Source of the DNA: Catellatospora coxensis
GTDB lineage: Bacteria; Actinomycetota; Actinomycetes; Mycobacteriales; Micromonosporaceae
Reading direction: 5' to 3'
DNA length: 64,000 nucleotides
NCBI RefSeq assembly: GCF_016862635.1
Contig: NZ_BONI01000023.1
Span: 44,644 to 108,643 of the forward strand
Part shown: positions 1 through 8,454 of the stretch, in pieces
Layout: every line of letters begins with the position of its first letter
Position numbering within the stretch: the first letter of the stretch is position 1
Notes under the pieces: generated by a model
What the model saw: only the letters and a program-made list of their open reading frames with translations
What the model was told of the DNA's origin: nothing
Database searches by the model: none
Program-made: the position numbers and the translations under genes

Positions 1-1
1 C

Positions 2-907
2 TGGATCGTGATGGAACTGGTCCGCGCGAGATCGCTGCACCAGGTGCTCGCGTCCGACGGGCCGATCCCCGTCCAGCGGGCCGCGGACATCGGACTCGCC
101 CTGCTGGGCGCGCTGCGGGCGGCGCACCAGGCGGGCATCCTGCACCGGGACGTCAAGCCCGCCAACGTGCTGCTCGCCGACGACGGGCGGGTGCTGCTGA
201 CCGACTTCGGCCTGGCCACGCACCAGTCCGCGGACTCCACCGTGACGCGCACCGGCATGGTGGTGGGATCGCCCGCCTACCTCGCCCCCGAACGCGTCGA
301 CGGCGACCGCGGCGGCCCGGCAGCCGACCTGTGGGCGCTGGGCGCGACCCTGTTCACGGCCGTCGAAGGCAGGCTGGTCTTCGACCGGCCGTCGCCCGCG
401 GCGACGATCGCGGCCCTGGTGACCGAGCAACCGCCGCGCCCGACGCGGGCCGGGGCCCTGACGCCGGTGCTGGAAGGGCTGCTACGCAAGGACCCCGACC
501 GGCGCATCGGCGCCGAGCAGGCCGAGTCGCTGCTGCGCACCGCGCTCGACACGGCCCGCCACGACTCCCGACGTGCCGCACAGCCCAACGCCTTGGAGAC
601 GACCGTCCCGAACCCGGCTCCCCTGCCGCCGGACTCGTCCGAGGGCGACGGGCCGGCCGCCGAGGTCGCCGTTCCCGACGTGCCGTCGTGGGCCGCGCCC
701 ACACCGCAGCCGGCGTCACTCCCGTCGCCGACCGGCGAGCCGCACACCGCCGACGAGACCGGCCCGGCCGCGACCGGCGGCGTACCACCGACGCCGTCCG
801 AGAGCACCGGCCGCGCCCGTCGCCCCCCTGCCACGGGTGGCGCTCGTGGGAGCCGCGGCGCTGATCCTGCTGCTCGGAGTGGGCGTCGGCGCGATGACCC
901 TGCGTGA
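2..907 (+). CDS. Ser/Thr protein kinase, C-terminal part (partial, frameshifted)
   Basis: The frame is already open at the left edge and begins in the kinase hinge (IVMELV), so the ATP-binding N-lobe lies outside the window. Visible are the catalytic loop HRDVKPAN, the DFGLA metal-binding motif, an activation segment ending in LAPER, and the C-lobe, followed by a long Pro/Ala/Thr linker. This is a Hanks-type kinase of the PknB kind, acting on cytoplasmic Ser/Thr. In this frame the protein ends at 907 without a membrane segment. The expected transmembrane helix and an extracellular ricin lectin continue in the +1 frame just after a run of six C at 823-828. The whole is most likely one kinase-TM-lectin gene broken by a one-base indel, real or from sequencing. 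Confidence 0.85.
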   Translation, partial: WIVMELVRARSLHQVLASDGPIPVQRAADIGLALLGALRAAHQAGILHRDVKPANVLLADDGRVLLTDFGLATHQSADSTVTRTGMVVGSPAYLAPERVDGDRGGPAADLWALGATLFTAVEGRLVFDRPSPAATIAALVTEQPPRPTRAGALTPVLEGLLRKDPDRRIGAEQAESLLRTALDTARHDSRRAAQPNALETTVPNPAPLPPDSSEGDGPAAEVAVPDVPSWAAPTPQPASLPSPTGEPHTADETGPAATGGVPPTPSESTGRARRPPATGGARGSRGADPAARSGRRRDDPA

Positions 908-1529
908 CCCCGACCTGCCGGACACCGGTTTCGCCAACGCCACCGACGCTCCGCCGCCTGTCACCGAGCAGGCCTCGCCGAAGGCCCGCCCGGCACCGTC
1001 CGCGCACCCGTCACCGGCCACGACCCCGGCGCCCGCCACTGCCGGGCAGCCGTCCGGCGGACCCTCGCGATCGCCGCTGCCGAGCGCTTCGCCCGCGGGA
1101 AACACCGGTCAACCGGCCGCGCCTGCGCCGGTGAGCCGGGTCGGTGAGATCACCGGCATCGGCGGCAAGTGCGTCGACGTCTCCGGCGCGAGCCGCGCCG
1201 ACGGCACCCCGGTCGTGATCTACACCTGCAACGGGACCGCCGCCCAGACCTGGACGATGCGCGCCGACGGCACGGTGCGGGCGCTCGGAAAGTGCCTCGA
1301 CGTGCAGGACAGCGGCACCTGGGACGGCACGTCCGTGCAGCTCTGGTCGTGCGGATCGGGACTGGCGAACCAGCGCTGGGTGTACGACGGCGCCACCCGC
1401 CACCTGGTCAATCCCGCCTCCGGCAAGTGCCTGGACGCCAGGGACCAGACCAGCGCCGACGGCACCCGGCTGCAGATCTGGACCTGCAACCCGACCTACC
1501 AGGCGAACCAGCGCTGGAACACGCCCTGA
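837..1529 (+). CDS. Transmembrane plus ricin B lectin segment (out-of-frame 3' part of the kinase gene)
   Basis: This frame opens in register with the kinase linker after the C6 run at 823-828; the first possible start is GTG at 837. It encodes one hydrophobic helix (ALVGAAALILLLGVGVGAM), a Pro/Ser/Thr-rich stalk of about 70 residues, then one ricin-type beta-trefoil with the repeated CLD and QxW signatures (AQTW, NQRW, NQRW). The lectin would face outside and bind sugars. Kinase-TM-RICIN proteins are known in actinomycetes, so I read this as the sensor half of the preceding kinase, separated by a frameshift. It could instead be translated alone as a membrane-anchored lectin. No good ribosome binding site precedes 837. 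Confidence 0.7.
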   Translation: MALVGAAALILLLGVGVGAMTLRDPDLPDTGFANATDAPPPVTEQASPKARPAPSAHPSPATTPAPATAGQPSGGPSRSPLPSASPAGNTGQPAAPAPVSRVGEITGIGGKCVDVSGASRADGTPVVIYTCNGTAAQTWTMRADGTVRALGKCLDVQDSGTWDGTSVQLWSCGSGLANQRWVYDGATRHLVNPASGKCLDARDQTSADGTRLQIWTCNPTYQANQRWNTP

Positions 1530-1710
1530 ACCGTCGCAGTGCCCGCCCGTGGCATGATGCACATCATGATCAACCGCAGCGGAATCGCGCTCGCGGCGGG
1601 AACCCCCCGACGTCCAGGAGATCCGGACCCAGAGCGACAGCGACATCTGCATCCAGTACGGCGACATCAGGAATCGGTGACCGGGGCCGGGTCGAACTAG
1701 GATCACGATC

Positions 1711-2574
1711 ATGGCGTACACGAGCTGGAAACTGGGTGGGGACCTCGACGTCGGCCGCGTCGGGTACGGCGCGATGAAACTGACCGGCTGGCCACAGGGC
1801 GGGCGGCCCGACCGCGAGACCGCGCTGGCGATCCTGCGCAAGGCCGTCGAGCTGGGCGTGAACCACATCGACACCTCGCACTACTACGCCCGCGACGGCG
1901 TCGCGGCCAACGAGCTGATCAGGACGGCGCTGCACCCGTACCCGGCGGACCTGGTCCTCGTGACCAAGGTCGGCGCGCTGGTCGAAGGCTCGGACATCGC
2001 CCTGCCTGCGTCGGAGCACACCGGGCTCACCCCGGACGGGCTGCGCCGCGGCGTGGAGGCGAACCTGCGCACCCTCGGCGTCGACCGGCTGGACGTGGTG
2101 AACCTGCGGATGGGCGACCGGGGCCATGACCGCTCCGCCGTCGCCGCGCCGCTGGAGACGCTGATGAAGCTGCGCGACGAGGGACTGATCCGGCACATCG
2201 GCATCTCCAACATCGGCCACGCCGAGTTCGACACCGCCCGCACGATCGCGCCGATCGTGTGCGTCCAGAACCGCTACAATATCGCCTATCGCGAGGACGA
2301 CCCGCTGGTGGACGCGTGCGCGGCAGCCGGGGTGGCCTACGTGCCGTTCTTCCCCGTCGGCGGTTTCCAGCCGCTGACCGCCGAACACCTGACCACCGTC
2401 GCCACCCGGCACGGAGCCACGGTCGCGCAGGTGGCGCTGGCCTGGCTGCTGGCCCGCTCGCCGAACATCCTGCTCATTCCGGGCACCGGCTCGCCGGAAC
2501 ACCTGGCCGAGAACATCGCCGCGGGCGACCTCACCCTCGCCGGCGAGGACATGGCACTGCTGGGCCGGCCCTGA
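1711..2574 (+). CDS. Aldo/keto reductase family oxidoreductase
   Basis: The 287-aa protein has the single TIM-barrel length of the aldo/keto reductase superfamily. Cytoplasmic NADPH-dependent carbonyl reduction is the family reaction. Catalytic Asp54 and Tyr59 are seen in NHIDTSHYY and Lys86 in VTKVG. The usual catalytic His of the LHxP segment is not evident: the equivalent region reads VVNLRMGD. A distinct subgroup annotated simply as oxidoreductase shares that feature, so substrate and even activity are uncertain. The ATG at 1711 opens the conserved N-terminus. The gene stands alone and converges on the next gene across a hairpin at 2576-2601. Confidence 0.88.
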   Translation: MAYTSWKLGGDLDVGRVGYGAMKLTGWPQGGRPDRETALAILRKAVELGVNHIDTSHYYARDGVAANELIRTALHPYPADLVLVTKVGALVEGSDIALPASEHTGLTPDGLRRGVEANLRTLGVDRLDVVNLRMGDRGHDRSAVAAPLETLMKLRDEGLIRHIGISNIGHAEFDTARTIAPIVCVQNRYNIAYREDDPLVDACAAAGVAYVPFFPVGGFQPLTAEHLTTVATRHGATVAQVALAWLLARSPNILLIPGTGSPEHLAENIAAGDLTLAGEDMALLGRP

Positions 2575-2575
2575 C

Positions 2576-2601
2576 GGCTGGGCGGTCAGGGCCGCCCAGC
2601 C
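2576..2601. terminator. Hairpin between convergent genes
   Basis: A perfect 10-bp stem (GGCTGGGCGG / CCGCCCAGCC) with a 6-nt loop lies in the 41-nt gap between two convergent stop codons. There is no T tract, which is usual in high-GC actinomycetes. A bidirectional terminator is inferred. Confidence 0.6.
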
Positions 2602-2615
2602 ACCGTCCACTCTGG

Positions 2616-3116
2616 TCAGCCGGTCAGCTCGCGCAGGTGCAGGTGGGCGACGTCGAGGAAGACGCGCCGGCTCGGCCCGATCTCCTCCCAGATCCTCGTC
2701 TCGACCGGCGGGGTGCGGTCCTTGGGCCCGTCCCGGACGAGATCGCGCACGGCGAACGCGAGCAGCCGCGCGGCGTCGTTGAGCTCCTCATCGCACAGCA
2801 GGTGCAGAGTCTTCTGCAGCACCCACAGCCGGTCGATCATGGCGTTGGCGCGCGCCTGCCACTGCTCGTCGTCGACGCCGTGGTGATGGCGGTCCACGGC
2901 GATCCGTTCCGCGGCCTGCACCGCCTCCAGGAAAGCCAGCACGTGCGCGAGCCGCTCCTGCCGCCGCGTCTCGGCCAGCGCCAGGGCGCTGCGGCGCACC
3001 TCCGCACGTTCGGTGTTGCGCAGGGTCAGCCGCTGGCCGAGCAGCGCCGAACCTCCCGCGACCACGCCCACGAGCAGGGACGCCGACGCGGTGATCATTT
3101 CCGAGCTGAGCTGCAT
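2616..3116 (-). CDS. Small membrane-anchored hypothetical protein
   Basis: Function not recognised. From the ATG at 3116 (MQLSSEMITAS) the protein is 166 aa: one N-terminal hydrophobic helix (about residues 6-25, rich in Val/Gly/Ala), then a basic, mainly alpha-helical soluble region with many Arg, Glu and Leu. It resembles the many actinobacterial single-helix proteins of unknown role that sit on the inner face of the membrane. A longer frame reaches 3410, but that part is low-complexity and overlaps the promoter area of the divergent hydrolase, so the later start is preferred. Confidence 0.6.
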   Translation of the reverse strand: MQLSSEMITASASLLVGVVAGGSALLGQRLTLRNTERAEVRRSALALAETRRQERLAHVLAFLEAVQAAERIAVDRHHHGVDDEQWQARANAMIDRLWVLQKTLHLLCDEELNDAARLLAFAVRDLVRDGPKDRTPPVETRIWEEIGPSRRVFLDVAHLHLRELTG

Positions 3117-3354
3117 CCCACACCCCTGGCCGCTCGACGGACTCCCGGAGTCTAGGCAGCCCGCGTCGGCGGCGGTCGCCGACTGACGGAGGTCGGACAG
3201 CTCAGCCACCCGAACGGAGTCGGGAGGCCAGCCGCCCGCCTGCCGGGCGACACGCGCGACACGACCGCGCGGTGTTTCCGTCGCCGTGGCCGCGGCTTCT
3301 AAAATGACCCGCCCGGAACCGGGCGTCATCCGTTCGATCGGCGAGGGAGCTCCC

Positions 3355-4119
3355 ATGTCAGCAGTAGCCCTTCCGCACGACGTGCACGGCTCCGGGCCGC
3401 ACCGCGTCATCGTCCTGCACGGCTGGTTCGGTGACCGCCGGGCCTTCGCGAAGGTCGTGCCCTATCTCGACAGGGACGCCTTCACCTACGCCTTCGCCGA
3501 CTACCGCGGCTACGGCCAGGCCCGCGACCTGTCCGGCGAGTTCGGCATCGCCGAGATCGCCGGCGACGTCATCGCCCTGGCCGACAAGCTGGGCTGGGAG
3601 GACTTCTCCCTGATCGGGCACTCCATGGGCGGCAGTGTCATCCAGCGGGTCATGCTGGACGCGCCCGGCCGGGTACGCCGGCTGGTCGGCGTCAACCCGG
3701 TGCCGGCCTCCGGGGTGCCGTTCGACGAGCAGGGCTGGGCGCTGTTCACCGGGGCCGCCGACGAGCCCGCCAACCGGCGGGCGATCATCGACTTCACCAC
3801 CGGCGGCCGGCTGCCCGCGGCGTGGCTGGACGAGATGGTGGCGTACTCGGTCGGCAACTCCAACGTCGAGGCGTTCCGCGCCTACCTGCACGCCTGGGCG
3901 CACACCGACTTCCACGCCGAGGTCGTCGGCAACACCACGCCCGTCCTGGTCGTCGCGGGCGGGCAGGACCCGGCCCTGTCGGCCGACGTCATGCGCGCCA
4001 CCTGGCTGCGGTGGTATCCGAACGCCGAGCTGAGCGTCCTCGCCGACGCCGGGCACTACCCGATGGAGGAGACTCCGCTGGCCCTCGTCGCGGTGATCGA
4101 GAAGTTCCTCAAGTCTTGA
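3355..4119 (+). CDS. Alpha/beta hydrolase
   Basis: A 254-aa alpha/beta-hydrolase fold enzyme. It has the oxyanion segment HGWF (about 22-25), the nucleophile elbow GHSMGG with Ser90, an acid at Asp205 (AGGQDP) and His234 (DAGHYPMEE), a complete catalytic triad. The cap region between residues 110 and 185 resembles esterases and cofactor-free haloperoxidase-like hydrolases; substrate unknown. The start at ATG 3355 follows GCGAGGGAGC and gives a normal N-terminus; in-frame codons upstream look non-coding. No signal peptide, so cytoplasmic. It is divergent from the small membrane protein and convergent with the TetR gene. Confidence 0.88.
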   Translation: MSAVALPHDVHGSGPHRVIVLHGWFGDRRAFAKVVPYLDRDAFTYAFADYRGYGQARDLSGEFGIAEIAGDVIALADKLGWEDFSLIGHSMGGSVIQRVMLDAPGRVRRLVGVNPVPASGVPFDEQGWALFTGAADEPANRRAIIDFTTGGRLPAAWLDEMVAYSVGNSNVEAFRAYLHAWAHTDFHAEVVGNTTPVLVVAGGQDPALSADVMRATWLRWYPNAELSVLADAGHYPMEETPLALVAVIEKFLKS

Positions 4120-4126
4120 CGCCGGT

Positions 4127-4149
4127 GGGCGCCCGCCGCGCGGGCGCCC
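4127..4149. terminator. Hairpin after the alpha/beta hydrolase
   Basis: A perfect 10-bp stem (GGGCGCCCGC / GCGGGCGCCC) with a 3-nt loop begins 8 nt after the hydrolase stop codon, in the gap between convergent genes. Factor-independent termination is inferred; there is no U tract. Confidence 0.6.
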
Positions 4150-4218
4150 GTCCCGGGCGACCAGGGCGTCTTCGACTGGCTGGACGAGGCTCTGCGGCCC
4201 GAGGCGATCCGGCCGCTC

Positions 4219-4899
4219 CTACGGCTTGCGGCGCGGAACGGCGGGCGTGGCGCCCAGCAGGTGCTGCAGCCCAAGGTCCGGTGGTGGCGGCAGCGGGGCG
4301 GCGTGCTCGGCGCGGAAGGACTGCAGCAGGTAGGCGGCCAGCCGCCGGGACGCGGCGGTCGCGGTGGCCGGCGACAGCGCGGCGACGCTGTTGTTGGCGA
4401 CCAGCAGCAGGACCAGGTCGGCCAGGTCGAAATCGGAGCGCAGCCGCCCGGCCGCCTTGGCCCGCCGGGTGAGCTCGGCGAAGCCGTGCTCGGCCAGGGT
4501 GCGCTGCCGGTCGCGGTCGACGGCGTCGGGGAACATCGTCAGGAAAGCGGCGGTGAAGCCGCGGTCGGCGGCCTGCATGGCGCACAACTTCTCGACCAGC
4601 AACACGAACCCGTGCCATGGATCCGGGTCGGCGAGCGCGTCGTCGAGCACCGACACGCAGGCCGTGAACTGGTCGGCGAAGACCTCCTTGATCAGCGACT
4701 CGCGGGTCGGGAAGTGCCGGTACAGGGTGGCGACGCCGACCCCGGCGCGGCGGGCGATCGCGGCCATCGGCACGTCGACGCCCTGGCGGGAGTATGCCTG
4801 CCGAGCGGTGTCGAGGATCCTGGCACGGTTGCGTGCCGCGTCGGCCCGCTGCCCGGCGGGGTCGGCCGAGGGCGCGATCCGAGATGATCCGGCGGCCAT
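4219..4899 (-). CDS. TetR family transcriptional regulator
   Basis: A 226-aa TetR regulator. The N-terminal helix-turn-helix is plain: RILDTARQAYSRQG, then MAAIARRAGVGVATLYRHF, the TetR signature. The remaining helices form the ligand-binding and dimer domain, of the type with a C-terminal SRRLAAYLLQSF segment. Start ATG 4899 is chosen because AGGTGAG sits upstream at good spacing; a GTG at 4908 would be too close to it. The gene is divergent from a quinone reductase, and a perfect inverted repeat lies between them, so it very probably represses both itself and the reductase. The ligand is unknown; an electrophile or quinone is a reasonable guess from the neighbour. Confidence 0.9.
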   Translation of the reverse strand: MAAGSSRIAPSADPAGQRADAARNRARILDTARQAYSRQGVDVPMAAIARRAGVGVATLYRHFPTRESLIKEVFADQFTACVSVLDDALADPDPWHGFVLLVEKLCAMQAADRGFTAAFLTMFPDAVDRDRQRTLAEHGFAELTRRAKAAGRLRSDFDLADLVLLLVANNSVAALSPATATAASRRLAAYLLQSFRAEHAAPLPPPPDLGLQHLLGATPAVPRRKP

Positions 4900-4912
4900 G
4901 TCTCTCACCTTA

Positions 4913-4942
4913 CCGTAAACGGACGCCCCCGTCCGTTTACGG
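4913..4942. promoter_or_regulatory. TetR operator, perfect inverted repeat
   Basis: Two 13-bp arms, CCGTAAACGGACG and CGTCCGTTTACGG, flank a CCCC spacer, a perfect 30-bp dyad. It lies 13 nt upstream of the TetR start and 58 nt upstream of the quinone reductase start. Position and symmetry are typical for an autoregulated TetR operator that controls both divergent promoters. Confidence 0.8.
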
Positions 4943-5000
4943 GGATACGCTCGCCGCTCGCAGCCCGCGCCACGGCGGGCGGAACGGATACGAGGCGACG

Positions 5001-5966
5001 ATGGATCAGATGCGCGCGGCCATGTTCGACGGCTACGGCCCGCCGGAGGTGCTCTACGCGGGCAGCGTGCCGACCCCTGCCGCCGGGCCTGGCGAGGTGC
5101 TGGTGCGGGTGCACGCCGCCAGCGTCAACGGCGGTGAGCTGGCCGGCCGGGCGGGCCGGGTGCGGCTGGTCACGGGGCTGCTCGGCCGTGGTTTCCCCAA
5201 GCGCGTCGGGATGGACTTCGCCGGTGAGATCGCCGCGGTCGGGGCGGGCGTCTCCGGGTACGGCGTCGGCGACCGGGTATGGGGCGGGCTGGGCCGCAGG
5301 TTCGGCAGCGCTGCCGAGTTCGTGGCCGTGCGCCCGGAGCTGATCTCTCCGGCCCCGGCCGGATGGGACCTGGTCGCCGCGGCGGCGCTGCCGGGCGTGG
5401 GCACGACGGCGATCACCGCGCTGCGGGACAAGGCCCGGCTGCGGGCCGGCGAGCGGTTGCTGGTCCGCGGGGCCAGTGGCGGCGTCGGCAGTGTGGCCGT
5501 GCAGCTCGGCCGGGCGTACGGGGCACACGTGACCGGGCTGGCAGGTGGCCGCAACCTGGACCTGGTGCGGGAGCTGGGCGCCGACGAGGTCCACGACTAC
5601 GCCACGACCGAGCCGGCCGACCTGGGCCGGTTCGACGTGGTCCTCGACACCGTCGGCACCGGGTTGCCCGCCCTGCGGCGGCTGCTGGCTCCGGGCGGGC
5701 GGATGGTGGCGATCAGCTTCGACCTGGACCGGCTGCTGCCGTCGCTGGGCTACCTCGCCGCGTCGAGCGTGTTCGGCTCGCGGCGGGTGCGCTTCTTCAG
5801 CGGCAACCCGACCGCGCGCCTGTTCGCCGACCTGACGGCGTATGTGGACGCCGGCGCGGTACGGCCGGTGGTGGGCGGGATCTTCCCGCTGGAGGACATC
5901 GCCGGGGCGCACCGGGCGCTGGAGGCCGGCGGCGTACGCGGCAAGATCGTGGTCCGGGTGGTGTGA
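5001..5966 (+). CDS. NADP-dependent quinone oxidoreductase (MDR family)
   Basis: A 321-aa medium-chain dehydrogenase/reductase. The N-terminal GroES-like half is followed by a nucleotide-binding motif GASGGVGSVAVQLG at about 157-170. The zinc ligands of alcohol dehydrogenases are absent, which places it with zeta-crystallin-like NADPH:quinone or enone reductases. Start ATG 5001 follows GAGGCG. A C-terminal VVGGIFPLEDIAGAHRAL segment is typical of the family. It is divergent from a TetR gene over a perfect palindrome, so induction by a small electrophilic compound is expected. No partner gene follows; the next gene starts 78 nt downstream. Confidence 0.9.
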   Translation: MDQMRAAMFDGYGPPEVLYAGSVPTPAAGPGEVLVRVHAASVNGGELAGRAGRVRLVTGLLGRGFPKRVGMDFAGEIAAVGAGVSGYGVGDRVWGGLGRRFGSAAEFVAVRPELISPAPAGWDLVAAAALPGVGTTAITALRDKARLRAGERLLVRGASGGVGSVAVQLGRAYGAHVTGLAGGRNLDLVRELGADEVHDYATTEPADLGRFDVVLDTVGTGLPALRRLLAPGGRMVAISFDLDRLLPSLGYLAASSVFGSRRVRFFSGNPTARLFADLTAYVDAGAVRPVVGGIFPLEDIAGAHRALEAGGVRGKIVVRVV

Positions 5967-6044
5967 GGCGGGCGGCTCAGCCGGGAAACATGCCGCCGGA
6001 TTCGGCCTGGAGGGGCCGGCTCGCCGTCCGGTAGGGTCGTCCGC

Positions 6045-6989
6045 GTGGATCTGGACCGCGTCGCCGCCCAGCTCGGCGTGCCCCTGACCGAGGTCGAGCG
6101 CGTGCACCTGCTCGCCGGTGACCGGCCATCGGCCCCGCTGCCCGACAAGGCCGACGCGCCCGCGATCCTCGACCGGCTCGCGGTGCGACCCGACGACGCC
6201 GCCGAGATCATGGAAGGCTGGCCCGACCCGGACTCCCCACTGTGGACACCGGAGCTGCGCTGGCTGCTCGACCGCTCGATCGCGCTGGTCCGCGCCGATC
6301 TCGGCGGGCACGGCTGGCTGCCGCCCGGCCCGGAGCTGCCGCGCGACCGGGGACCCGCGTGGCGGCACCTGTACGTGTACGGCTACCTGGCCCTGGTCGA
6401 CGTCGTCCGGGCGTTCCATCGCGAGCACGGCATCGCCGATGCCGTGACCTGGACGTCCCTGGCGGACCTGGGCCGCAACCTGGCGATCGACCGGCGGATG
6501 AACCGCGAGGGCTGGCCGGTCATGCAGGCCTGGCTGACGCTGCACGCGCGCGGCAGCATCCACGAGCTGGGCCGGTTGCAGTACCACCCGGCCGACACCA
6601 CCATCGGCCTGCACATCCCCGAGGCCGGGCCGATAACCCCGCAGGCCGTCACCGCCTCACTCGACGAGGCCCGCGCGTTCTTCCCGCGTCACTTCCCCGA
6701 CCGGCAGTTCACGGCGTTCACCTGCGGCTCGTGGCTGCTCGACCCGCAACTGCTCGAATACCTGCCGGAGGACTCCAACATCGTCCGGTTCCAGCAGCGG
6801 TTCGAGCTGGAGCCCTACGAGGAGCCGGAGGGGCTCGACGCCGACGTCGAGGTGCTGCGGTTCGTGTTCCGCAGCATCACCACGCCGCTCGACCAGCTGC
6901 CGCGCCGCACCGTGCTCGAACGCGCGGCCGTCGATCATCTGAAGGCCGGCCGCCACTGGCGCTGGCGGCGCGGTAGCTTTCCGATCTGA
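6045..6989 (+). CDS. GNAT-like acyltransferase domain protein
   Basis: A 314-aa protein from a GTG at 6045. The layout (N-terminal helical DAPAILDRLA region, then a C-terminal half with GRLQYHPADTTIGLHIPEAG, FTCGSWLLDPQLLEYL and SNIVRFQQRFEL) matches actinobacterial proteins annotated as acyltransferase domain-containing with paired GNAT_N/GNAT_C regions. The acceptor is not known. No signal peptide or membrane helix. The next gene starts 40 nt downstream on the same strand and may be co-transcribed. Family assignment is from remembered sequence patterns, so moderate certainty. Confidence 0.65.
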   Translation: MDLDRVAAQLGVPLTEVERVHLLAGDRPSAPLPDKADAPAILDRLAVRPDDAAEIMEGWPDPDSPLWTPELRWLLDRSIALVRADLGGHGWLPPGPELPRDRGPAWRHLYVYGYLALVDVVRAFHREHGIADAVTWTSLADLGRNLAIDRRMNREGWPVMQAWLTLHARGSIHELGRLQYHPADTTIGLHIPEAGPITPQAVTASLDEARAFFPRHFPDRQFTAFTCGSWLLDPQLLEYLPEDSNIVRFQQRFELEPYEEPEGLDADVEVLRFVFRSITTPLDQLPRRTVLERAAVDHLKAGRHWRWRRGSFPI

Positions 6990-7029
6990 GCGGGCCGCGA
7001 CGGGTCACCGCCACGGATCGGAGGACGGC

Positions 7030-7755
7030 ATGTCGATGCACGACATCGAGGATCTGGTGTCCGCATCGGTCGTGGTGCTCGACGCCCGCCACGCCGAGGA
7101 CGACGGCCGGCTGCGCGACTGGTTCACGGCGCTGTACGCGTTCCAGGCAGGATTCGACTGCTCGCACACCCAGGGCCGGGTGCTGGACATCCTGCTGCGC
7201 CGGGGCCACACCTACCGGCTCGCGCTGCACGAGCACCCCGACTACGAGCAGCGCCGCGAATTCTTCGACGGGCTGACCGAATTCCAGACGCTGCGCGAAG
7301 TCGACGAGGAGGACGACGACTTCGCCGGCTACGACGACTGGCTGGAGGACGGCTACGTCGACCCGCCGTGGCTGTACTGCGAGGCGGGCACGGCCCTGTG
7401 GCGGCGGCTGGTCGACGCGGGGCGGCTGCGGGGACGCGACGCGGTCGCGCCCGCCCGGGTCGCGCTGCTCGACGTGGTGACGGCGGTCGCCGAGGCCGCC
7501 GAGCGGCACGGCGACCCGGGGCTCGTCGCGGCCTGGTACGCCCTGGGCCCCGCCCTGCTCGTCGACGACCTGATGGATGTCGAGGAGCTGCGGGACGACC
7601 CTGCGGTCACCCGGCTGCGGGAGATCGTCGAGCGTTGCGGCGCGGCGTCGGCGGAGCTGCCGGACGGTTACCGGCCCACCGACGAGCAGCTCGACCTGCT
7701 GGGCGACGAGCGCCAGACCTGGTGGTACGGCATCCTCACGACGACGGGCCGCTGA
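7030..7755 (+). CDS. Hypothetical acidic protein
   Basis: Function not recognised. A 241-aa soluble, strongly acidic protein (DEEDDDFAGYDDWLEDG near residue 100) with no signal peptide or membrane helix. The C-terminal half is helical with repeated Leu/Arg/Glu. ATG at 7030 follows GGAGGACGGC, a good ribosome binding site. It follows the acyltransferase gene by 40 nt and converges on the M15 peptidase gene with only 4 nt between stop codons. Confidence 0.6.
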   Translation: MSMHDIEDLVSASVVVLDARHAEDDGRLRDWFTALYAFQAGFDCSHTQGRVLDILLRRGHTYRLALHEHPDYEQRREFFDGLTEFQTLREVDEEDDDFAGYDDWLEDGYVDPPWLYCEAGTALWRRLVDAGRLRGRDAVAPARVALLDVVTAVAEAAERHGDPGLVAAWYALGPALLVDDLMDVEELRDDPAVTRLREIVERCGAASAELPDGYRPTDEQLDLLGDERQTWWYGILTTTGR

Positions 7756-7759
7756 CGGG

Positions 7760-8311
7760 TCACCCCGCGGAGGCGTCGGGCAGTTGGGGCGGGCAGGGGC
7801 GGCCGGGCACGGTGGTCAGTTCGAAGTGCCAGATCTCGTTGGCGTACACCTGGCAGAGCCCGTAGGCGGCGCCGTTTCGCTGGAGCCAGCGGTCGGCCCG
7901 CTGCGGTCCGACGTCGATCGCCTTGCCGGTCACGTGGGTGGACCGGTCGGGGGTGTTGACGCGCCTGGCCGCCTCCTCCGGGCCGTCTTCCGCGACGGCT
8001 TCGTCGAGCAGGTGCTGCTGGTGGCTGCGGCTGCGCCAGCCGGAGTTGATCAGCACTTCGACACCGTCGCGGCGGGCGTCGGTCGCCGCGTGCCGGATGG
8101 CTTCGCGCAGGTCGGGGTCGAGGTTGTCGACGGCGGGGTGGCCCTCGCCGAACGGTGACACCGGCCGGTCGAGCGCGCCGTCGCTCGCGGTGAGGCCGCT
8201 GTCGGCCGAGGCTATCTCCGTGTACGCGGGAACCGCGGTCAGCAGCGCGGCGGCGGCGATGCCGACACCGGCCCGCATCGACAGCGAGCGGCGCGGGGGT
8301 GGGCAGGACAT
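7760..8311 (-). CDS. Secreted M15 family D-Ala-D-Ala carboxypeptidase
   Basis: A 183-aa zinc peptidase of the VanY/DdcY type. Residues 1-36 form a signal peptide (Arg-rich start, AAAALLTAV core). The metal ligands are His126 and Asp133 in STHVTGKAIDV and His162 in EIWHFE; Arg93 in GWRSRSHQ is the conserved substrate-binding position. The family cuts terminal D-Ala from peptidoglycan stem peptides outside the membrane. Start ATG 8311 follows AAGGAG. The gene is monocistronic, with a 143-nt upstream region holding a short palindrome. Confidence 0.9.
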   Translation of the reverse strand: MSCPPPRRSLSMRAGVGIAAAALLTAVPAYTEIASADSGLTASDGALDRPVSPFGEGHPAVDNLDPDLREAIRHAATDARRDGVEVLINSGWRSRSHQQHLLDEAVAEDGPEEAARRVNTPDRSTHVTGKAIDVGPQRADRWLQRNGAAYGLCQVYANEIWHFELTTVPGRPCPPQLPDASAG

Positions 8312-8367
8312 GTGAACTCCTTCCGGCCACCGGAACGGGGATCCGGTGACTTACGGGAGATCACTTC

Positions 8368-8382
8368 AACACGCAGCGTGTT
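8368..8382. promoter_or_regulatory. Short palindrome upstream of the M15 peptidase gene
   Basis: AACACG-CAG-CGTGTT is a perfect 6-bp-arm dyad 57 nt upstream of the peptidase start, within an AT-richer stretch typical of a promoter. A regulator binding site is possible; no consensus known to me matches. Confidence 0.3.
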
Positions 8383-8454
8383 ATCACGATGTGAACCGAT
8401 CACCACACATGCTCTTAACATCGGCGATACGCGCCTAGGAACGTCCCTAAGCCG

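Noticed and set aside
4150..4218. Plus-strand text that reads like protein (GDQGVFDWLDEALRPEAIRP)
   Set aside because: No start codon or ribosome binding site, only about 23 codons before it runs antisense into the TetR gene, and it follows a terminator hairpin. Possibly a gene remnant, but not supportable as a feature.
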